Origin: Maridesulfovibrio sp.
Lineage (GTDB): Bacteria; Desulfobacterota; Desulfovibrionia; Desulfovibrionales; Desulfovibrionaceae
Assembly: GCF_963678865.1 (NCBI RefSeq)
Contig: NZ_OY787459.1
Span: 2,880,501 to 2,944,500, forward strand
Length of the DNA stretch: 64,000 bases
Direction of reading: 5' to 3'
The notes below the pieces were generated by a model, which had not been told where the DNA came from, searched no databases, and saw only the letters and a list, made by a program, of their open reading frames with translations. Made by a program: the position numbers and the translations under genes. Positions 34,698 to 43,612 of the stretch are shown one piece after another. Each line of letters begins with the position of its first letter. Positions within the stretch are counted from its first letter, which is position 1.

Positions 34698-36188
34698 CTA
34701 CAGGAAAAACCATACAGAAGCTAATCCGGTAAGAGACATGGTGATGGTGTATGGGAAGGCCAGCTTGACCATTTCGCCGTAGGAGAGCCTGATAAGAGGC
34801 GAGATGGCGGAGGTCAGCAGGAACAGGAATGCAGCCTGACCGTTAGGAGTTGCAACACTGGGGATGTTGGTTCCGGTGTTGATGGCAACTGCGAGCAGAT
34901 CAAACTGCTGACGGTCGATGATACCTTCCTGAAATGCTTTCATGGTTTCGGAAATGTATACTGTCGCAACGAATACGTTATCTGAAATCATTGAAAGCAC
35001 GCCGTTAGCCATATAGTAGGCGGCCAACTGTACTTTACCTTCGAGAGCAAGCACGTAGTGGATGATCGGAGCAAAGAGATGCTGGTCATGAATGACAGCA
35101 ACAATGGCGAAGAAGACAACCAGCAGGGCGGTAAAGGGCAGAGCTTCTTCAAACGCGTGGCCGATCTGGTGTTCTTCGGTAACGCCGTTAAGAGCGGTCA
35201 GAGCAACGATGATAGCCAGACCTATCAGACCTACTTCTGCGATATGCAGGGCCAGTGCGAGGACCAGAAAGATTGCGGCACAGGCCTGAGTGAACAGTGC
35301 TGCTTTTTTCTTAAGGCTCATTTCTTCATCGTTTTTGCGTGCTTCTTCTTCAAGAATTTCACGCACGTTCTGGGGCAACTGGAAGCCGTATCCGAAGATA
35401 CCGGTAACTTCCAGCATGACGCAGGTAGTCAGGCCTACAGCGAGAACAGGCATGGAAACAGGCGCAACCTGCATGAAGAATTCCATGAAGTGCCATTCCA
35501 TGACGTGTCCGATGAGCAGGTTCTGGGGTTCACCAACGATGGTACATACCCCACCGAGAGCTGTACCTACCGCACCATGCATGAGCAGGTTGCGCAGGAA
35601 TCCGCGGAATTCTGAAAGGTGACTGACACATTCTCCTTTGAGCATGGAGTCATCTGAAATGGTGCACTTACCGGTGGATGCAAAGCGGTGGTAGATTCCG
35701 TAGAACCCGTAGGCCACAGCTATGATGACCGCAGTAACTGTCAGCGCATCAAGGAACGCGGACAGGAAGGCGCCTGCAAAACAGAACAGCAGGGAGATGA
35801 TAACTTTGGATTTGATTTTGGTCAGTATCTTGGTGAAAACATACTGCAGCATGTCTTTCATAAAGTAGATACCTGCAACCATGAACATCAGCAGCAGGAT
35901 GACCGGGAAGTTGTGCAGAGTTTCTCTGTATACGGTATCCGGAGAGGTCATACCGAGGGCTACCGCCTCAATGGCGAGCAGGCCGCCTGCGGGCAGGGGG
36001 TAGCATTTAAGGGCCATGGCAAGGGCGAAGATGAATTCACCGATAAGCACCCATCCGGTGATAAACGGTCCGGCTACTGCCAGCAGGATGGGGTTAAGCA
36101 CCAGAAAACCGATGATGGTAAGCTTGTACCAGTCGGGAGAATTACCCAGAAGGTTCTTCTGTAGCGCTTGTGACATTGTTTTGGGCAC
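34698..36188 (-). CDS. nhaB: Na+/H+ antiporter NhaB
   Basis: This 496-residue inner-membrane antiporter exchanges sodium for protons. It matches NhaB closely from the first residues: [55 protein letters not shown] and [20 protein letters not shown]. The start is GTG at 36188, with AGGAGT 5 bases ahead. It ends the minus-strand block with the DASS symporter; a sodium exporter beside a probable sodium-coupled importer would close a sodium cycle, as expected in a marine cell. Confidence 0.95.
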   Translation of the reverse strand: MPKTMSQALQKNLLGNSPDWYKLTIIGFLVLNPILLAVAGPFITGWVLIGEFIFALAMALKCYPLPAGGLLAIEAVALGMTSPDTVYRETLHNFPVILLLMFMVAGIYFMKDMLQYVFTKILTKIKSKVIISLLFCFAGAFLSAFLDALTVTAVIIAVAYGFYGIYHRFASTGKCTISDDSMLKGECVSHLSEFRGFLRNLLMHGAVGTALGGVCTIVGEPQNLLIGHVMEWHFMEFFMQVAPVSMPVLAVGLTTCVMLEVTGIFGYGFQLPQNVREILEEEARKNDEEMSLKKKAALFTQACAAIFLVLALALHIAEVGLIGLAIIVALTALNGVTEEHQIGHAFEEALPFTALLVVFFAIVAVIHDQHLFAPIIHYVLALEGKVQLAAYYMANGVLSMISDNVFVATVYISETMKAFQEGIIDRQQFDLLAVAINTGTNIPSVATPNGQAAFLFLLTSAISPLIRLSYGEMVKLAFPYTITMSLTGLASVWFFL

Positions 36189-36243
36189 GGTTTACTCCTT
36201 TTGCCTTTTGTGTGGAACCAAATGATCAGTGTGTTAGTTTGGT

Positions 36244-36298
36244 GCGCTATATAATTCCTCCCAAATAAATATGGAATTATTCGGGAGGTAAGTAGCGC
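36244..36298 (-). promoter_or_regulatory. Nested inverted repeat between the hexapeptide gene and nhaB
   Basis: GCGCTA (36244-36249) with TAGCGC (36293-36298) encloses CCTCCC (36257-36262) with GGGAGG (36283-36288). The outer arm ends exactly at the last base of the upstream gene. It may be a weak terminator or processing hairpin; no T run follows. Confidence 0.5.
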
Positions 36299-37737
36299 TA
36301 AAGATCACTGGGGACCAGCGGGTCGATTGTCAGTTCCGGATAAAGTCCCTGCAATTCTCCTTCGGGATAGGGCTGAAGGATATTGAAGGATATGTCCTGA
36401 GTCTGCTGGGAATGGCCCGCGGTTTCTTCGGTACCGTCCCAGAAGGCGCCGTTCGCTTCGAGAATGTGTTCGATACGGTGCCTGAATCCATCAACAAATT
36501 TGGCTCCGATACCTTCAAAGGTCATGTTTCCGAGACGGAACTGGCCTTTGAGTGCAGCGAAGTCGGAAAGAGGAATCGAGTGCATTTCGAGATCTTCCTG
36601 CTTGCTGATATAGCCCCAAACAAGAGAATTGTCAGGTATTATCACAGGCTCGGCAGTGTCTATAATAGTGTGAGGCATGATAATAGATCCAGCTCCGATT
36701 TCGATCTCAGCATTTTCCTTACCATTGAGGAAAGAGTTGAAGCCGACGAAGACCTGCTGGCCGAGGCGGCAGTGGATGACCTTGCCGCCGTGGGCGGTTA
36801 CATCATTGCCTTCGTATACGGAGTTGATAATATAACAGTTTTCCTGCGCGTTGGCACCGGGGCCGAGTATGGAGTTCTCGATGTATGACCTTTGGGCCAC
36901 GAGAACATTTTTTTCTACCTTGCAGTTGCCTTTGATAACAGCATAAGGGCTGACTGAGGCTCCTTCCGGAATTTCCAGCATATTTTCAGGTTTCACTGAG
37001 GAATAGATGGGTACAAAGTCTTCTTTGCGTTCGTCAAAGAAGTCCATAAGAATCCCTTTAGGCCTGTGATTTTCCATTCGGATATACTTGGCGAGGATTT
37101 CTTCCGGATACTGGTAGTTGAATTCAAAAGCTCCGTCAGCTTTAACCCAGACGCGCCCTGCCTTTATGCGTTTATGGGAGAGCTCTCCGGCCTGCACGTA
37201 TGAATATGCGCCCACAGCGCAGTCATGGAAGATGGAAAGATCGGCTGATGAAAAGGGTTCAAGAAAGCAGCCTTCCACGGAAGTTCCGTGAATGTTTGCG
37301 TAATGAAGGGATACGGTGTTTGAAATCTTGAAACATTCAAGGTTTTCAGGGTCGTGGGAGTTGTTGTGAACAAGGGTCTTCATCAAAAAACTGTCACGTA
37401 TCTTAATGACTTCATCATCCCGGAGTTTGAGCTTCTGACCGTTGATTTCAACTATGCTGCCCTTTCTTTTCAGCTCGTCGCCACGGATATCACTTTTATA
37501 AAGGATGGAGTGGTTTACTTTGCACTTTCCTAGAAAGTAGGTGCCACCAATGCTGGAATGGCGGAAGTTGAACATGAGCGGATGGTTGTTGGTCAGGGAA
37601 TAGAAAGCATAGTATAGGGCAAAGCCGTCTCTGGGGATGAGGTCTTTAATGTATGGACCGACATCAACTAGTGGTTCACGCAGGTTTACGTTAACGCGCT
37701 TGGCAATATGCTCGATTAGCTTGTTAAGCTGTCTCAT
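36298..37737 (-). CDS. Hexapeptide-repeat (left-handed beta-helix) protein of unknown function
   Basis: This 479-residue cytoplasmic protein resembles the left-handed beta-helix acyltransferase/nucleotidyltransferase C-terminal fold. Imperfect hexapeptide repeats run through ~155-210 and ~275-385 (for example ASVSPYAVIKGNCKVEKNVL and NAEIEIGAGSIIMPHTIID). The N-terminal ~120 residues (LIPRDGFALYYAFYSL) have no motif that I know. DUF4954-type proteins look similar, but the call is loose. It lies between the DASS symporter and nhaB in one direction. No catalytic His is obvious, so it might be a structural or regulatory protein rather than an enzyme. Confidence 0.65.
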   Translation of the reverse strand: MRQLNKLIEHIAKRVNVNLREPLVDVGPYIKDLIPRDGFALYYAFYSLTNNHPLMFNFRHSSIGGTYFLGKCKVNHSILYKSDIRGDELKRKGSIVEINGQKLKLRDDEVIKIRDSFLMKTLVHNNSHDPENLECFKISNTVSLHYANIHGTSVEGCFLEPFSSADLSIFHDCAVGAYSYVQAGELSHKRIKAGRVWVKADGAFEFNYQYPEEILAKYIRMENHRPKGILMDFFDERKEDFVPIYSSVKPENMLEIPEGASVSPYAVIKGNCKVEKNVLVAQRSYIENSILGPGANAQENCYIINSVYEGNDVTAHGGKVIHCRLGQQVFVGFNSFLNGKENAEIEIGAGSIIMPHTIIDTAEPVIIPDNSLVWGYISKQEDLEMHSIPLSDFAALKGQFRLGNMTFEGIGAKFVDGFRHRIEHILEANGAFWDGTEETAGHSQQTQDISFNILQPYPEGELQGLYPELTIDPLVPSDL

Positions 37738-37809
37738 AAAAATCCTTCTCGCTTTTTGGTAAGTGCCGGAAGTCGTAGGCGGAAACCGGCAGCAGGGTTT
37801 GTATTAGTC

Positions 37810-37842
37810 GGAGGGTTCCGGCATACCGTGCCGGAACCCTCC
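37810..37842 (-). promoter_or_regulatory. Strong intercistronic hairpin after the DASS gene
   Basis: GGAGGGTTCCGGCA (37810-37823) pairs perfectly with TGCCGGAACCCTCC (37829-37842) with a 5-base loop. No T run follows on the minus strand. It may stabilise the symporter message and partly end transcription. Confidence 0.7.
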
Positions 37843-37878
37843 TGCCTATGTTTAATATTCCTCTATACATCTATAATG

Positions 37879-39348
37879 CTAACCCGGCAACATTACCGGC
37901 ATACCCATGAGGGGCCATATTATTTTGACGAAGATGGCGACAACAACCAGCAGCATGATACTTGCGGGGATACCGTACATGAAGAATTCCCCGGTGGTGA
38001 ACTGCTTGGAATCGTAAGCAATGGCGTTGGGGGCGGCACCGACCAGCAGAAGGAAGGGCATACCGGCAACAACCAGTGCTGCGAAGAGAATAACTTCCGG
38101 GGCTACGCCGAGGTAAGGCGCGATGACAAGTGCCACCGGGAGCGAGATTGCGATCGCCGCCACGTTCATGATGAAGTTGGTCATCATAAGTACGAAGAAG
38201 GCGATGGACATGATGAATACAAATCCGCTTGAATCCTGAAAGAGAACCAGCCAGTTGACCGCCATCCATTTGGCCGCTCCGGTATCCCAGAGGCAGAAAC
38301 CGATGGACATGGCACCGGCAAAGAGCAGGATGATGTTCCAGGGAATATCTTCAAGGTCATTGATATCCAAGATGTTGAAAAGGAAGAAAGAAACGGATGA
38401 GACCAGAATAATGGAGGTCTTGTCGATTGCTTTCAGCTCAGGAATGAAAGACCTGAGGCTCATGATCAGGATTACTGCACCGACGAGAACAGCGGCCAGC
38501 TTTTCATCGCGGGAGAGAGGGCCCATCTGCTTATTGAGTTCACGGGCCTTTTCGCGCAGGCCGGGAATAACGTCCTTTTCAGGCTTCAGGAAGACCATGA
38601 AGAAGCCCCAGAGAAGGAATACCATGGCCCAGCCGATAGGTGCCATGTAGTAGGTCAGTTCGAAGAAGGTGATGTCCTTGCCCAGGATCTGGTTGTAGAA
38701 ACCAATGGCGACCGCACCGCGCGCAGCACCGAGCAGGGTTACGATGGAACCTGCACCGGCAATAAAAGCCATACCGATGAACAGACCCTTACCGAACTTG
38801 GTGGGCTTGTCGCCTTCTCCATACAGGGAGTAGATAGCCAGCAGCAGCGGATAGACTGTCGCAGCAACAGCGGTGTGAGCCATGATATGGGTCAGCAGCG
38901 CGGTTACAACGAATACTCCGAGATAGATACGGCTGGTTTTTTCACCGACAATCATGAGCATCTTGTAAGCCAGACGCTTGGTCAGTCCTGTCTTGGTGAA
39001 GACGAGGCCGATCATGATGGACGCAAAGATAAACAGGACAGAGGGGTCCATGAAATCCTTGAACGCCACTTTAGGCGGCCTGATGAAGAACATGGCCTGC
39101 AGTATGCCGATGGCCAGAGAGGTTACACCGATGGGTACAACTTCAAATACCCACCATGTGCCGGCCAGCAGGAATACTCCGATGGCGCCCTTGGCTTCTT
39201 TGCTAAGTACGAAATGCTGTCCGCCTGGATCCACCGCATCCGGCCATGCCGGGCAGTAATAGACAACGGCGAAAATGGATATTCCCAGCAGCATGAAGAA
39301 CAGCCTTTTGAAATTAAATCCGGGCTTAGTTGCAGCTTCAGCAGTCAT
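37879..39348 (-). CDS. DASS (SLC13) family sodium:anion symporter
   Basis: This 489-residue membrane protein has 11-13 helices. Family features are GTWWVFEVVPIGVTSLAIGI, the hairpin region HIMAHTAVAATVYPLLLAI, and near the C-terminus NVAAIAISLPVALVIAPYLG and AAPNAIAYDSKQFTTGEFF. Substrates in this family are sulfate or di/tricarboxylates taken up with sodium; in a sulfate reducer either fits. It follows the CBS gene by 29 bases and lies in the presumed sigma54-driven operon with NhaB, which could restore the sodium gradient. Confidence 0.88.
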   Translation of the reverse strand: MTAEAATKPGFNFKRLFFMLLGISIFAVVYYCPAWPDAVDPGGQHFVLSKEAKGAIGVFLLAGTWWVFEVVPIGVTSLAIGILQAMFFIRPPKVAFKDFMDPSVLFIFASIMIGLVFTKTGLTKRLAYKMLMIVGEKTSRIYLGVFVVTALLTHIMAHTAVAATVYPLLLAIYSLYGEGDKPTKFGKGLFIGMAFIAGAGSIVTLLGAARGAVAIGFYNQILGKDITFFELTYYMAPIGWAMVFLLWGFFMVFLKPEKDVIPGLREKARELNKQMGPLSRDEKLAAVLVGAVILIMSLRSFIPELKAIDKTSIILVSSVSFFLFNILDINDLEDIPWNIILLFAGAMSIGFCLWDTGAAKWMAVNWLVLFQDSSGFVFIMSIAFFVLMMTNFIMNVAAIAISLPVALVIAPYLGVAPEVILFAALVVAGMPFLLLVGAAPNAIAYDSKQFTTGEFFMYGIPASIMLLVVVAIFVKIIWPLMGMPVMLPG

Positions 39349-39377
39349 TTTTTATAACTCCTTAGAAATTAGCTGTT

Positions 39378-39923
39378 TTAAATCTCACAGCGGAGAATTG
39401 CTTTTCTTACATTTTCAAAGATATCACCGAGGCGAAGCACCCCGACCACCTTTTTGTCCTTATGGACGAGGATAGGCTGGTGAAGGCCGAGGACAAATGA
39501 GTGCAGAGCTTTGTCTATGCTGTCCTCTTCGTTGATGAATTCACTTTTTCTCGGAGTGTGCATCAGCTCTTCCACCTTTAAAGCGGCGCATTTCTGGCAA
39601 AGGGTGTTGAGCGGTTCGGACCAGAGATTGAAGTCAGTATATACCTTCTGGACATATTCTTTACTCAGTACGCTGGGATGATCCTTGTAATCCATCTTGA
39701 AATAGTTTGGCTCCATGGACTTGAAGATATCAAGCATGGTTACCTTTCCGATGATGTTGCCTTCATCATCTTCAACCAGCAGGTCGCGGTGTGGATGAAT
39801 GCGTCCTTTCTCTTCGCCCTGTATGACCAGTTGAGTCATTGCTTCGTGAAGAGTTGCGTCTTTTTTTACCCGACAATATTCTTCAGCCGGGATCATCAAA
39901 TCTTTGACTTTTAAATTTTTCAC
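39378..39923 (-). CDS. CBS-domain pair protein
   Basis: This 181-residue cytoplasmic protein contains two CBS motifs (residues ~8-60 KVKDLMIPAEEYCRVKKDAT, and ~122-175 VEELMHTPRKSEFINEEDS). The halves are separated by an unusual ~50-residue insert. CBS pairs bind adenosine nucleotides or SAM and gate transporters or enzymes. Its place between the pseudo-receiver and the symporter suggests control of transport activity by energy state. No catalytic domain is attached. Confidence 0.85.
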   Translation of the reverse strand: MKNLKVKDLMIPAEEYCRVKKDATLHEAMTQLVIQGEEKGRIHPHRDLLVEDDEGNIIGKVTMLDIFKSMEPNYFKMDYKDHPSVLSKEYVQKVYTDFNLWSEPLNTLCQKCAALKVEELMHTPRKSEFINEEDSIDKALHSFVLGLHQPILVHKDKKVVGVLRLGDIFENVRKAILRCEI

Positions 39924-39965
39924 GTTTTCCCCCTGTGTAGGTTGTCCGAAGGAAATCTTCCTGCT

Positions 39966-40328
39966 TTAATCTGCTCTAGGGCAGAATCTGCGCAGAGTCT
40001 TAATTAGAGCGGCAATGTCCACCGGAACTGAAATTTCAGCACATGCCCCCAGATTCATAGCTTCTATGGAAAGCGGAATCTTATTGTGCCTATTGATTAA
40101 AACAACTTTTAAATCAGGAACCACTGTTGAAATGTCCTCCATGAACTGCAAAGAGCTGCGTCCGAATCCGGACAGGCCTAGGATTATGGCATCAAGTTCA
40201 TTCTCGTGGATAAATTTTTCGGCCTCATCCAGATTACCTGATTCAGCGACATCCAGTCCTTCGCTCCGGAGCCGCAGCGCTAGGTGTTCACGGAATTCCG
40301 AGTCCTTTTCAACAATCATTGTTTTCAT
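39966..40328 (-). CDS. Response-regulator receiver domain lacking key residues (pseudo-receiver)
   Basis: This stand-alone 120-residue protein has the receiver fold pattern: MIVEKDSEF strand 1, DAIILGLSGFGRSS strand 3, KVVLINR strand 4, CAEISVPVD strand 5. But the phospho-acceptor Asp position is Gly51 (IILGLS) and the conserved Lys before the final Pro is Val101 (SVPVD). The first acidic pair is Glu7-Lys8-Asp9. It therefore probably cannot be phosphorylated in the normal way and may act by binding a partner. It is the first gene after the sigma54 promoter at 40392-40407. Confidence 0.8.
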   Translation of the reverse strand: MKTMIVEKDSEFREHLALRLRSEGLDVAESGNLDEAEKFIHENELDAIILGLSGFGRSSLQFMEDISTVVPDLKVVLINRHNKIPLSIEAMNLGACAEISVPVDIAALIKTLRRFCPRAD

Positions 40329-40391
40329 GTTTTAAAACGCTGTATTCGCTGTTGGCCGGGAATTCGGCCTTTGCAGCACCCGTTTTATAAA

Positions 40392-40407
40392 AGCACTCGG
40401 TATGCCA
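40392..40407 (-). promoter_or_regulatory. Probable sigma54 (-24/-12) promoter of the pseudo-receiver/CBS/DASS operon
   Basis: On the minus strand the sequence reads TGGCATACCGAGTGCT, with GG and GC separated by the required 10 bases, and matches TGGCA-N6-TGC of the consensus. It is about 65 bases from the start codon at 40328. A sigma54-activator gene (40923-42323) lies just upstream, supporting the call. Confidence 0.7.
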
Positions 40408-40456
40408 GATAAAATAATTCCATTTATACCAAAGTATTATGTTTGTAGGGAAGTTT

Positions 40457-40536
40457 TTTGTTTCTTTTTGTTGAAACAAAATGAATCATTGTGAAAGATT
40501 TCGCAAGAAACATAATGAAACAAATAGAAACAAAGA
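40457..40536. promoter_or_regulatory. GAAACA repeat array, likely activator binding sites
   Basis: GAAACAWAW occurs at 40473, 40507, 40517 and 40527 in one orientation, the last three spaced exactly 10 bases apart. An inverted TTTGTTTC (40457-40464) faces the first as an 8/8 palindrome. The array lies 50-145 bases upstream of the sigma54 promoter, where an enhancer-binding protein normally sits. Confidence 0.65.
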
Positions 40537-40583
40537 ATGAGACGGAGCCAAATGATAATTGATATACAGGTGGTTAGGGGAGC

Positions 40584-40919
40584 TTAGGAAGTGTAAAAAT
40601 TATCTCCACAGGCCAATCCGTTCTCCTTGTAGGCCTGTAAGACTTTGTTTATAGGGCCGATGACATCATCGAAGACTTCGATGCCTTTCCATTTGAGATA
40701 CTGGTAATGCTCGTCATCAATGCCGCCGCAGATCACTGCGTGGGTGTTGTCGGAAGTAGCCAGTGCACAGAGATCGTCTGCTGAAGCCTGCGGCAGGACA
40801 ATGATGCGGTCATTGATTTTGCCGTCGTTTGTAAATTTTGCCAGCAGAACGTCTGTTGCAAGGTCAAACCGCGGGGCAACTTCATTGTTATGTAGTGGGA
40901 TCAAGATCTTGTGCGACAT
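40584..40919 (-). CDS. NifX/NifB-type dinitrogenase iron-molybdenum cofactor domain protein
   Basis: This 111-residue single-domain protein matches the small NifX-like/MTH1175 family (ILIPLHNNEVAPRFDLATDV then HAVICGGIDDEHYQYLKWKG). Members bind or carry Fe-S/Mo clusters outside nitrogen fixation too. It lies 3 bases after the sigma54 activator gene, so the two are co-transcribed and may be functionally linked. No nif genes are in the window. Confidence 0.85.
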   Translation of the reverse strand: MSHKILIPLHNNEVAPRFDLATDVLLAKFTNDGKINDRIIVLPQASADDLCALATSDNTHAVICGGIDDEHYQYLKWKGIEVFDDVIGPINKVLQAYKENGLACGDNFYTS

Positions 40920-40922
40920 AAA

Positions 40923-42323
40923 TTATCCGCTGATGGAGTGTTTTTTCATTTTCCGCCAGAAGGTTGAGCGGGACCAGCCGAGCAGGCTTGAGGCTTCTCC
41001 TTTACGTCCTCCGCATTTTACCAACGCATCCATTATCATGTGTTTCTCGGCGTCATCCCAGTTCCGGGCCGAGGAATATTCAAGCGGAACCTCCCGCTCC
41101 TGTGATGCGTGAGTGGATTCGGCGACCGGACGCAGGATGTCCTGCTCTGTTAGGTAGGCGGGCAGGTGGTTGGAGCCGATAATATCCCGGTCGCAGAAGT
41201 TTACGGCGTATTCCACAATATTGCTCAGTTCACGCACATTGCCGGGGTAGCGGTAAGCGGATAAAATTTTAGCTGATTTCTTTGTGAACCCTTTGATCTT
41301 TTTATTGAATTTATTGCAATATTCCATGAGAAAATGATTTTTGAGCAGCAGGATATCGTCACCGCGCTCCCGCAGGGGGGGCAGGTGCAGGTGAACAACG
41401 TTCAGCCTGAAGAGCAGGTCGGCGCGGAAGGTCTTGTCCTGAACCATTTTCTTCAAATCCCTGTGGGTGGCGACAATAACCCGCACATCGGCATTGAACC
41501 CCCGGGAGCTACCCAGAGGATGGATGACTTTATCATCCAGAAAAGAAAGCAGTTTTACCTGTAACGGCAGGGGCAGGTCTCCGATTTCGGTCAAAAAGAA
41601 TGAACCGTTATGGGCCAGCTTGATGCGGCCGGGGCGATCCTCATTGGCGCCGGTAAAGGCCCCTTTTACATGGCCGAAAAGTTCCGATTCAAGCAGTGTT
41701 TCGGGCAGAGCGCCGCAGTTGACTTTAATAAAAGGCGCTCCCGCACGGTCGGATGCATTATGAATTGCCTCGGCGAGCACGTCTTTACCGGTTCCGGTTT
41801 CCCCGGTGATCAGCACTGATGAATCTGTGGCCGCAATGGATGGAACCATGCTGAATATTTTGACCATTTCCGGGCTGGTGCCGATTAGTCCGCCAAGCGA
41901 ATAAGCCTTGCTGGCCGAACTGCTAAGTTCTGCAACCTGACGGATATCCTGAATGGTTTCCACATATCCCGAGATGATATTATCACTGTTTACAAAGGGG
42001 GAAAGTGTCAGCCGGATGGGAACCTTGGTCCTTGTGCGGTCAATAATGTCCGCATCAACTGACACCGCCTGAAAGTCCGCTTTATCGGCCATGACCGGGC
42101 AGCCTTTGAAGCAGTAATCGCAACGCAGGCCGAGGTAGCATTTCAGGCCCTGCATGCCGACCGGGTCAGCTCCGGTGATGGTCTGCCATGCACGGTTGAC
42201 CAGCTTTACCCGGCCCTCGATGTCAAGCACAGCAATACCGATAGGAACCTCGTTCAAAAGGTCCGGCAATAAAAAATTATGGTCCATCAGGCCGCTGATT
42301 ATGTACTGTGCTTCGTTTGTCAC
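40923..42323 (-). CDS. Sigma54-dependent transcriptional activator with PAS and Cys-rich motif
   Basis: This 466-residue enhancer-binding protein has an N-terminal PAS domain (~18-130). A cysteine set lies inside it: Cys62, Cys68, Cys71 and Cys75 (CYLGLRCDYCFKGC). The AAA+ domain (~140-375) shows Walker A GETGTGKDVLAEAI and the sigma54-contact loop ELFGHVKGAFTGA. A Fis-type helix-turn-helix closes the protein (GEASSLLGWSRSTFWRKMKK). The four Cys could bind a metal or Fe-S group, making it a redox or metal sensor; that is inferred. Likely targets are the GAAACA sites and sigma54 promoter two genes downstream. Confidence 0.92.
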   Translation of the reverse strand: MTNEAQYIISGLMDHNFLLPDLLNEVPIGIAVLDIEGRVKLVNRAWQTITGADPVGMQGLKCYLGLRCDYCFKGCPVMADKADFQAVSVDADIIDRTRTKVPIRLTLSPFVNSDNIISGYVETIQDIRQVAELSSSASKAYSLGGLIGTSPEMVKIFSMVPSIAATDSSVLITGETGTGKDVLAEAIHNASDRAGAPFIKVNCGALPETLLESELFGHVKGAFTGANEDRPGRIKLAHNGSFFLTEIGDLPLPLQVKLLSFLDDKVIHPLGSSRGFNADVRVIVATHRDLKKMVQDKTFRADLLFRLNVVHLHLPPLRERGDDILLLKNHFLMEYCNKFNKKIKGFTKKSAKILSAYRYPGNVRELSNIVEYAVNFCDRDIIGSNHLPAYLTEQDILRPVAESTHASQEREVPLEYSSARNWDDAEKHMIMDALVKCGGRKGEASSLLGWSRSTFWRKMKKHSISG

Positions 42324-42349
42324 GTGAGTTTGATAACATGAATGAATCT

Positions 42350-42420
42350 GATGCGCTATCGCGCTTTTGCATGGAAAGATTCTGTCTCCGGCGGGGTTCT
42401 CCGCGGCAGCAGTGAATCTC
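42350..42420 (+). repeat. Dispersed intergenic repeat, copy B (degenerate)
   Basis: GATGCGCTATCGCGCTTTT (42350-42368) followed by a CTCCGGCGG segment matches the outer part of copies C and D; the rest is diverged. Confidence 0.55.
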
Positions 42421-42507
42421 CTTTTATCAGGGCTTCGCTGCTTCGTTGAGGGGAGTGCTTTGCAATCCTTTGAATCAGTTGTATGTTTCTCCTAGGGAAA
42501 CAAAATT

Positions 42508-43491
42508 ATGAAAACATATATATTTATACCTCCTGTACGTAAGGCCACCGGGGGGATTACCGTTTTTTGCCAGATAGCTTCAATCCTTGCCCGGCACGGT
42601 CAGGATGTTCAGCTTGTCATGCGTGAGAAAGGGAGCTGGATGCCGCAGCTTTCCGAAGGTTACCCTGACCCGGTTCATTGGAATGATGTGCAGCTGACCC
42701 CGGATGATCTCTGGCTGGTGCCGGAAGGCTGGGTGAACAGTCTCGCACCGGGCCTTAATGCCGGGGCGCGTTGTGTTGTCTACTGTCAGAACTGGGCCTA
42801 TCTGTTTTCATCTTTACCCGAAGGTGTTTCGTGGGCGGATCTTCCGGTTTCTTTTCTGGCTGTTTCACATCCGGTCGAATGGTTCATGCAGCAGACCTTG
42901 GGCAAAGTTTCGCCTGTTTTGAGGCCGGGCATTGATACGGGGTTATTTTTTCCGTCGGAAAATAAACCCGGAGGAAATATCAGGATTGCCTACATGCCAC
43001 GTAAGAATAAAGCTTTGGTCAGGCAGATTAAGTCTATTTTTGAATCCCGTAACCCCGGTGCCGGGGTTCGTTGGGTAGAGATTGCCGGGATGGATGCGCA
43101 AGGTGTGGCTGATACTTTGCGTTCCTGCCATATTTTTCTTGTTTCCGGTTTTCCCGAAGGATGTCCTTTGCCGCCTCTTGAGTCCCTTGCTTCCGGTTGT
43201 ATTCCGGTGGGTTTTTCAGGATTCGGCGGTTGGGATTACATGCGTCAGATCGAAGGGGCGACTTTCAAACCTTGGTGGCCGCTGCGTGATGTGCCGTGGG
43301 ATGGAAACGGATTCTGGTCTGCAGATTCAGACGTGCTGGACGCGGCTTTCAACCTTGAAAAAGCCATTAACCTCTGGCGTAATGGCGGTCCTGTTCTTGA
43401 CACTGCCTTAGAAGCAGGGCAACAGACCATCCGTTCATATACCATGGAAGAGCAGGAAAAAACTGTTCTGGAGATTTGGGATAATTTTTAG
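42508..43491 (+). CDS. Glycosyltransferase (GT4-like)
   Basis: This 327-residue protein looks like a group 1 glycosyltransferase. An N-terminal Rossmann-like part has IPPVRKATGGITVFCQIASI, then FLAVSHPVEWFMQ and LRPGIDTGLFFP. The C-terminal half has the donor-site pattern VSGFPEGCPLPPLESLASGC, where the Glu pair EGCP...E is typical of the EX7E motif. It would transfer a sugar from a nucleotide donor to a cell-surface or other acceptor. It stands alone with an AT-rich upstream region. The acceptor is unknown. Confidence 0.78.
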   Translation: MKTYIFIPPVRKATGGITVFCQIASILARHGQDVQLVMREKGSWMPQLSEGYPDPVHWNDVQLTPDDLWLVPEGWVNSLAPGLNAGARCVVYCQNWAYLFSSLPEGVSWADLPVSFLAVSHPVEWFMQQTLGKVSPVLRPGIDTGLFFPSENKPGGNIRIAYMPRKNKALVRQIKSIFESRNPGAGVRWVEIAGMDAQGVADTLRSCHIFLVSGFPEGCPLPPLESLASGCIPVGFSGFGGWDYMRQIEGATFKPWWPLRDVPWDGNGFWSADSDVLDAAFNLEKAINLWRNGGPVLDTALEAGQQTIRSYTMEEQEKTVLEIWDNF

Positions 43492-43511
43492 AAGTTTCCC
43501 CAAATCCCAAT

Positions 43512-43600
43512 TAAAAGTTTTTGGGGTTCTTAGACTTTTTTTCAAAAAGGGCTAAGCCGCCGGAAGCAAAATCTTTTCATTAATAGCGCGATAGCGCATC
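43512..43600 (-). repeat. Dispersed intergenic hairpin repeat, copy C
   Basis: TAAAAGTTTTTGGGGTTCTTAG, an internal hairpin of AAAAAGGGCTAAG, GCCGCCGGAAGC and the edge GCGCGATAGCGCATC match copies D and E in reverse orientation. The copy ends 12 bases before the TatD start. Confidence 0.75.
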
Positions 43601-43612
43601 ATATCTATTCTC

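Noticed and set aside
38875..39357. Plus-strand frame opposite the DASS gene
   Set aside because: Antisense shadow, rich in Asp/His/Gln from complementing membrane helices.
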